This document shows, one piece after another, positions 5,784-8,209 of a stretch of 8,209 nt of DNA. The position numbers and the translations under genes are program-made. Origin of the DNA: an uncultured Hyphomonadaceae bacterium (GTDB taxonomy: Bacteria > Pseudomonadota > Alphaproteobacteria > Caulobacterales > Hyphomonadaceae). The DNA lies in the NCBI GenBank assembly GCA_938049795.1, contig CALLCD010000258.1, positions 1 to 8,209 on the forward strand, in the 5' to 3' direction. The notes under the pieces were generated by a model that made no database searches, was not told the origin of the DNA, and saw only the letters and a list, made by a program, of their open reading frames with translations. Within the stretch, counting starts at the first letter, position 1, and every line of letters begins with the position of its first letter.

Positions 5784-5803
5784 ATCACAGCTCTTCGTGT
5801 GAT
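5784..5803. promoter_or_regulatory. Inverted repeat upstream of the porin gene, candidate operator
   Basis: ATCACA (5784-5789) and TGTGAT (5798-5803) are exact reverse complements with an 8-bp spacer, 23-42 bases before the porin ATG. The half-sites are in the opposite order from a CRP/FNR box (TGTGA-N6-TCACA), so I do not call it one. It could be an operator or a leader hairpin. Confidence 0.3.
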
Positions 5804-5936
5804 CAGAGCCCTAACCTAACGAGGTGAATCATGGCTTAAGAGCGATCCGCTGCAATTGCGCGCGAACGGGAGCCGCCTGCACAAAACGGGGGCAGGGAAA
5901 CGCAGAATCGATCAGACTATGAGCGCTTGGCCGCCC

Positions 5937-6755
5937 CTATCTCGCCGTCAGCGGCGCATAACCAAGATGCATTCCCGCATCAACCAGCAGCGTCTCGCCG
6001 GTCACATGTCGGCTCGCATCGGTCAGAAAAAACACCGCACTGTCAGCAATATCATCCGGCCCCGACGCCACTTGCAACGGCACTGACGCGGCCACCCCCT
6101 TCTCCACTTGCGCATATTGCTCCGCGCTCATCTCGTCCTTGAACCAACGCGTCCCGATAAAGCCCGGGCACACCGCATTGACGCGAATAACCGGTGCCAG
6201 CGCCCGCGCGAGCGACAGCGTCATCGTATTAAGCGCCCCCTTCGTGGCCGCATACGCCACCGAAGAGCCAATCCCCGTCACCCCCGCAATCGAGGACACA
6301 TTCAGCACCGATGCCGCCCGCCCTGTCTGCCTATGGCTTTCGACCAGCAACTCCTTACACGCCTGCACCATCATAAAAGGCCCGGCGACATTGACCGCAT
6401 ACGTATCTAAAAAATCGTCCCGCGACAGCGCATCAAGATCAGCATGATTGCGGGCATGCCGCGTAATCCCCGCATTGTTGACCAGCATATCAAGCCGCCC
6501 CCATTGCGATGCTGCCTCGGCCAGCGCCTTGCACCCCGCATCCGTAGACACATCCGCCACCACCAGCCGCGCCTGCGCCCCCGCACTTTGGCAGGCCGCC
6601 ACGCTCGCTTCGCCATCGGCCACAGAGCGCGAACAATTGATAATCAGATCCGCCCCGCGCTCGGCCAGCCTGAGCGCAATTGACGCCCCAAGCCCCGTCG
6701 CCGACCCCGTCACCAGCGCCGTCCGCCCTGCCAAATCTTTTACCGTCTCGCTCAT
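5937..6755 (-). CDS. Short-chain dehydrogenase/reductase (classical SDR)
   Basis: This 272-residue cytoplasmic NAD(P)-dependent oxidoreductase has the full classical SDR set: TGSATGLG (16-23, cofactor loop), Asp68 in VVADVS, NNAG (93-96), Asn122, the catalytic serine in NVSSIAG (Ser155) and YAATK (Tyr168, Lys172), then CPGFIGTRWF and the C-terminal TGETLLVDAGM. The NCSRS run after the second strand (40-44), with an arginine, hints at NADP(H) as in FabG-like enzymes; this is weak. The substrate cannot be named; FabG-like 3-oxoacyl or alcohol/sugar dehydrogenases are all possible. I chose ATG 6755 because GGGAGA lies 7 bases upstream. An in-frame ATG at 6770 would add 5 residues without any ribosome-binding site. 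The gene follows the 164-aa gene by 63 bp on the same strand, so read-through from that unit is possible. Confidence 0.93.
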   Translation of the reverse strand: MSETVKDLAGRTALVTGSATGLGASIALRLAERGADLIINCSRSVADGEASVAACQSAGAQARLVVADVSTDAGCKALAEAASQWGRLDMLVNNAGITRHARNHADLDALSRDDFLDTYAVNVAGPFMMVQACKELLVESHRQTGRAASVLNVSSIAGVTGIGSSVAYAATKGALNTMTLSLARALAPVIRVNAVCPGFIGTRWFKDEMSAEQYAQVEKGVAASVPLQVASGPDDIADSAVFFLTDASRHVTGETLLVDAGMHLGYAPLTAR

Positions 6756-6758
6756 GCC

Positions 6759-6790
6759 AATATCTCCCATCTGGTTTTCCAGGAGATACT
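6759..6790 (-). promoter_or_regulatory. Leader stem-loop covering the Shine-Dalgarno of the SDR gene
   Basis: Read on the minus strand, TATCTC (6788-6783) pairs with GAGATA (6766-6761), and CTGG (6782-6779) pairs with CCAG (6774-6771) around an AAAA loop. A four-base bulge, ATGG, sits on the 3' side. A further A-U and G-U pair can extend the base. The GGGAG ribosome-binding site of the SDR gene is half in the bulge and half in the stem, so folding would limit initiation. No T-tract follows, which argues against a terminator. Confidence 0.45.
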
Positions 6791-6818
6791 ACACATGTTC
6801 AGATAAAACCGGCCAGCC

Positions 6819-7313
6819 CTATGCGCGCTCAAGCCCGATCTGTTTCGGCAAAGATCGGTATCTTCTGACATTCATCCAGAAAAACAGCCACCCGACAATT
6901 GCGGAAGCATAAGTCAACAGCTCGATGAACTCCGCCTGCGCCTGAAAAAATTCGGGCACCATAGAGAGCCGCCATACGACGAAACCGTGCCCAATATATC
7001 CAAGCGCAAGACCCACAAGGCAAAAGCTAAACGGTCCGGAAACTCCCCACCTGCGCTGCAACACAAAGATCGGCAAACCAACAAGCAATGCCAGCGGCAC
7101 ACCAACCAGAACCACCATGATCCCGCCCGCAAGTATGAGCGACATTTGAAGGAACAGCCCCTCAGCCACCAAGTCCGGATTGGCCACAACTTGCGCGCCG
7201 CCTAAAGGATGGAATAAGAACAGGATGACCGCCGAGAAAATATAGCCCAGAACCGGCGCCGTGACAGCATTGCCAATGATCTTGAAAATATCAGCAGAAC
7301 TCAGCGGCGCCAT
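6819..7313 (-). CDS. Unrecognised four-helix membrane protein downstream of a sigma-54 regulator
   Basis: This protein has 164 residues and no family I recognise. Probable membrane helices lie at about 12-34, 57-84 (long, possibly with a Gly/Pro kink at VGVPLALLVGLP), 95-114 and 129-147. The C-terminus is basic and cytoplasmic-looking (NVRRYRSLPKQIGLERA). There is no cleavable signal. The start codon is only 5 bases after the stop of the sigma-54 regulator gene, so the two are almost certainly co-transcribed. The Shine-Dalgarno is poor: an AGAGG lies inside the end of the regulator gene, about 14 bases upstream, which suggests coupled translation. The link could mean a membrane partner for the regulator's signalling, but chance adjacency is also possible. 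Confidence 0.8.
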   Translation of the reverse strand: MAPLSSADIFKIIGNAVTAPVLGYIFSAVILFLFHPLGGAQVVANPDLVAEGLFLQMSLILAGGIMVVLVGVPLALLVGLPIFVLQRRWGVSGPFSFCLVGLALGYIGHGFVVWRLSMVPEFFQAQAEFIELLTYASAIVGWLFFWMNVRRYRSLPKQIGLERA

Positions 7314-7318
7314 TCGAG

Positions 7319-8209
7319 TTAGCCAGCCTCTTTCTTGTCGCGCACATTGAGATCATATTCGCGCACTTTGCGATAGAGCGTAGACCGCCCGATGCCAAGC
7401 TGACGCGACACCTCGGACATATGCCCTTCATAATGGTCAATCGCCAATTGGATCAGATCCCGCTCGACCTGCTCCAGCTCGCGCAATTCGCCCGCCGCAT
7501 CAAAGATCGCAATCGGCGCATCGCCATTGCCCGCCCCATTCCCCGCAGGCCGAACCTCGACCAGATCATTTGCCGGCTTCGGCATATCCGGCAAATCGGC
7601 AAGCTGCGGCGTCAGACCGGAGATTTGCGGAAAGTCCTCCATCTGCAACTCGTCGCCATCACACAGCACAACCGCACGGAACACAGAGTTCTCCAACTGC
7701 CGCACATTGCCCGGCCACTCAAACGCCGACAGCATTTTCAGCGCGTCCCCGCTCGCCCCATTGATCCGCGTGCCTTCGGAGGCATTAAACCGCGTAATGA
7801 AATGATCAACCAGCGCCGGAATGTCCTCACGGCGTTCCCGCAATGCAGGCATATCCACTGGAAACACATTCAGCCGATAATAAAGGTCTTCGCGAAACGC
7901 GCCGGATTTGACCTGCTCGGCCAGATCCTTATTGGTTGCCGAAATAATCCGCACATCGACTTTCGTCGGACGGCGCGACCCGACCGCGTCCACTTCCCCC
8001 TCTTGCAAGGCGCGCAAGAGCTTAACCTGAATATCAAGCGGCAACTCGCCCACCTCATCAAGAAACAAAGTCCCGCCATCGGCTTCAACAAATTTACCAA
8101 GCGATTTCGACACCGCCCCCGTAAACGCGCCTTTCTCATGGCCAAACAGAATGCTCTCGACCAGATTTTCCGGGATCGCCCCGCAATTGACCGCGACAAA
8201 TGGCTTGCC
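7319..8209 (-). CDS. Sigma-54-dependent NtrC-family transcriptional activator, C-terminal part (5' truncated by window edge)
   Basis: The frame is open to the right edge and gives 296 residues; GTG 8113 is internal and not the start. It covers most of an AAA+ enhancer-binding domain: the sigma-54-contacting loop GAFTGA at residues 27-32, Walker B GTLFLDEV (46-53), GSRRPTKVDVRIISATNKDL (sensor I) and the arginine-finger region FREDLYYRLNVFPVDMPALR. An Ala/Pro/Gly-rich linker leads to a Fis-type helix-turn-helix near the end (MSEVSRQLGIGRSTLYRKVR), which binds upstream activating sites. Such proteins use ATP hydrolysis to open sigma-54 promoters. Walker A and the N-terminal sensory or receiver domain lie outside the window, so signal type and exact name cannot be given. 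It heads at least a two-gene unit with the 164-aa membrane protein. Confidence 0.96.
   Translation of the reverse strand, partial: GKPFVAVNCGAIPENLVESILFGHEKGAFTGAVSKSLGKFVEADGGTLFLDEVGELPLDIQVKLLRALQEGEVDAVGSRRPTKVDVRIISATNKDLAEQVKSGAFREDLYYRLNVFPVDMPALRERREDIPALVDHFITRFNASEGTRINGASGDALKMLSAFEWPGNVRQLENSVFRAVVLCDGDELQMEDFPQISGLTPQLADLPDMPKPANDLVEVRPAGNGAGNGDAPIAIFDAAGELRELEQVERDLIQLAIDHYEGHMSEVSRQLGIGRSTLYRKVREYDLNVRDKKEAG

Noticed and set aside
5784..5803. CRP/FNR-type box before the porin
   Set aside because: The half-sites are in the reverse order (ATCACA first, TGTGAT second), so it does not match TGTGA-N6-TCACA.
5815..5840. Tiny plus-strand ORF (GAGGTG, ATG GCT TAA) near 5831
   Set aside because: It would encode only two residues; there is no downstream gene on that strand to regulate and no other support.
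5880..5936. Terminator between the SDR gene and the porin gene
   Set aside because: Only a 5-bp stem (CCTGC/GCAGG) without a T-run could be found; no supportable terminator in this gap.

Overview
The window (8,209 bp, GC-rich) looks like chromosomal DNA from an alphaproteobacterium. The RuvB C-terminus, a Gcw_chp/TorF-type porin, a UrcA-type secreted protein and a PadR gene linked to small membrane proteins suggest the Hyphomonadales/Maricaulales/Caulobacterales area. That placement is inferred from protein flavour, not from a marker gene. I see no tRNA, rRNA, CRISPR array, insertion sequence or phage gene.

Layout. (1) 2-541 (+): the C-terminal part of ruvB, cut by the left edge. (2) 538-1849 (-): a compact three-gene operon, padR, a 198-aa membrane protein and a 132-aa membrane protein. 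Each junction is an ATGA stop/start overlap. A near-perfect 24-bp palindrome (1874-1897) lies directly upstream of a TATAAT box in front of padR, which is the arrangement expected for autorepression. (3) 1999-2868 (+): an EamA/DMT-type transporter reading away from that palindrome. (4) 2869-3149: an AT-richer intergenic stretch with a short hairpin, a pair of 16-bp repeats and a 9-bp inverted repeat. (5) 3150-3434 (+): a small secreted UrcA-family protein, ending at a strong two-way terminator shared with the next gene. (6) 3593-4708 (-): ald, alanine dehydrogenase with all key residues present. (7) 4877-5761 (-): an outer-membrane TorF/Gcw_chp porin with its own terminator. (8) 5937-6755 (-): an SDR oxidoreductase whose Shine-Dalgarno lies in a predicted hairpin. 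(9) 6819-7313 (-): an unrecognised four-helix membrane protein, 5 bp downstream of (10) 7319-8209 (-): the C-terminal part of a sigma-54 enhancer-binding regulator, cut by the right edge.

How the genes work together. Apart from the padR operon and the regulator/membrane-protein pair, the genes look like independent housekeeping or envelope units: DNA repair, amino-acid nitrogen metabolism, transport and outer-membrane permeability. The most system-like element is the padR cassette: a one-domain repressor, its probable operator and two translationally coupled membrane proteins without an obvious family. A second window-wide signal is strand asymmetry. Plus-strand genes favour C-ending codons such as GCC and CTC, and minus-strand genes favour G-ending codons such as GCG and CTG. 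This suggests the minus strand is the leading strand here.
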